From assembly GCF_021347895.1 (NCBI RefSeq), contig NC_067127.1, positions 16,960,984 to 17,024,983 on the forward strand: a DNA stretch of 64,000 nucleotides, written 5' to 3'. Below are positions 63,765 to 64,000 of this stretch, in pieces. The position numbers and the translations under genes are program-made. Source of the stretch: Acanthochromis polyacanthus (lineage: Eukaryota > Chordata > Actinopteri > Pomacentridae). Every line of letters begins with the position of its first letter. Positions within the stretch are counted from its first letter, which is position 1. The notes beneath the pieces are model-generated. The model did not search any database, had not been told where the DNA came from, and was given only the letters and a program-made list of their open reading frames with translations.

Positions 63765-64000
63765 TTAAATATTTTAGTCTTTTGCTTATATATCTTCCAC
63801 CGGGCTTCATTTGTTGCAGAGTAGGAGGGCGGTTTTAATTGAAAAAGTGTAAAAACTATTTCAGGGGAGCACATGCAGTTCATTATTCAGAATCTAATTA
63901 ATTGTGCATCCATTAGAAGTTTGTATCTGATTTGGGATTTATCTGCAATGCAGCTTCTGTTTCTTTTCTCATTTATCTTTGTGGCAAATGTACAAATATT

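Overview
The window is vertebrate, almost certainly teleost (probably percomorph) nuclear DNA. The genes have GT-AG introns, and the interspersed repeats are typical of fish: Tc1/mariner, hAT and TTAA-flanked elements, a chromodomain Ty3/gypsy element, and fish-type repeats linked to GATG tracts. There is no prokaryotic gene organisation. Everything here was read by eye. Homology statements rest on recalled family knowledge, not on searches.

The one host gene I can support is the C-terminal two thirds of disc1 (disrupted in schizophrenia 1), on the + strand from 751 to 50373. I resolve twelve coding exons with consistent reading phases. They give 523 residues plus a stop, about the length expected for human exons 3 to 13. 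The first exons lie upstream of the window. Intron 10 (30900-48069, 17 kb) is a transposon sink. The last intron (48194-50179) is the most unusual host feature. It has AT-AC ends, a near-perfect U12-type 5' splice site and a consensus U12 branch site, and its phase restores conserved codons.

Mobile elements, left to right: fish repeat fragments near 0.1 kb; a truncated Tc1-type element (3.8-4.1 kb); an unassigned long-TIR element with a 5-bp target duplication (5.0-5.5 kb); a GATG-linked repeat pair (6.3 and 8.0 kb); a TTAA element carrying an 81-bp palindrome, nested in an older repeat (10.8-11.6 kb); a second such nest (15.3-16.4 kb); a dead Tc1-like transposase (21.3 kb); an RTE-like tail (27.1-27.8 kb); a hAT element with an 8-bp target duplication, interrupted by a THAP/YqaJ-type (ISL2EU-like) element (32.4-35.0 kb); a (GT)n tract (36.2 kb); a near-complete, very young Ty3/gypsy chromovirus antisense to disc1 (38.4-44.3 kb); a hAT-like MITE (45 kb); a mariner remnant next to the penultimate exon (47.4-48.0 kb); and a Tc1-type MITE (55.7-56.2 kb).

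From about 51 kb to the end there is no gene I can identify, only one weak exon-like reading frame near 63.6 kb. Several intronic stretches without repeats may be conserved noncoding DNA, but that needs alignment.
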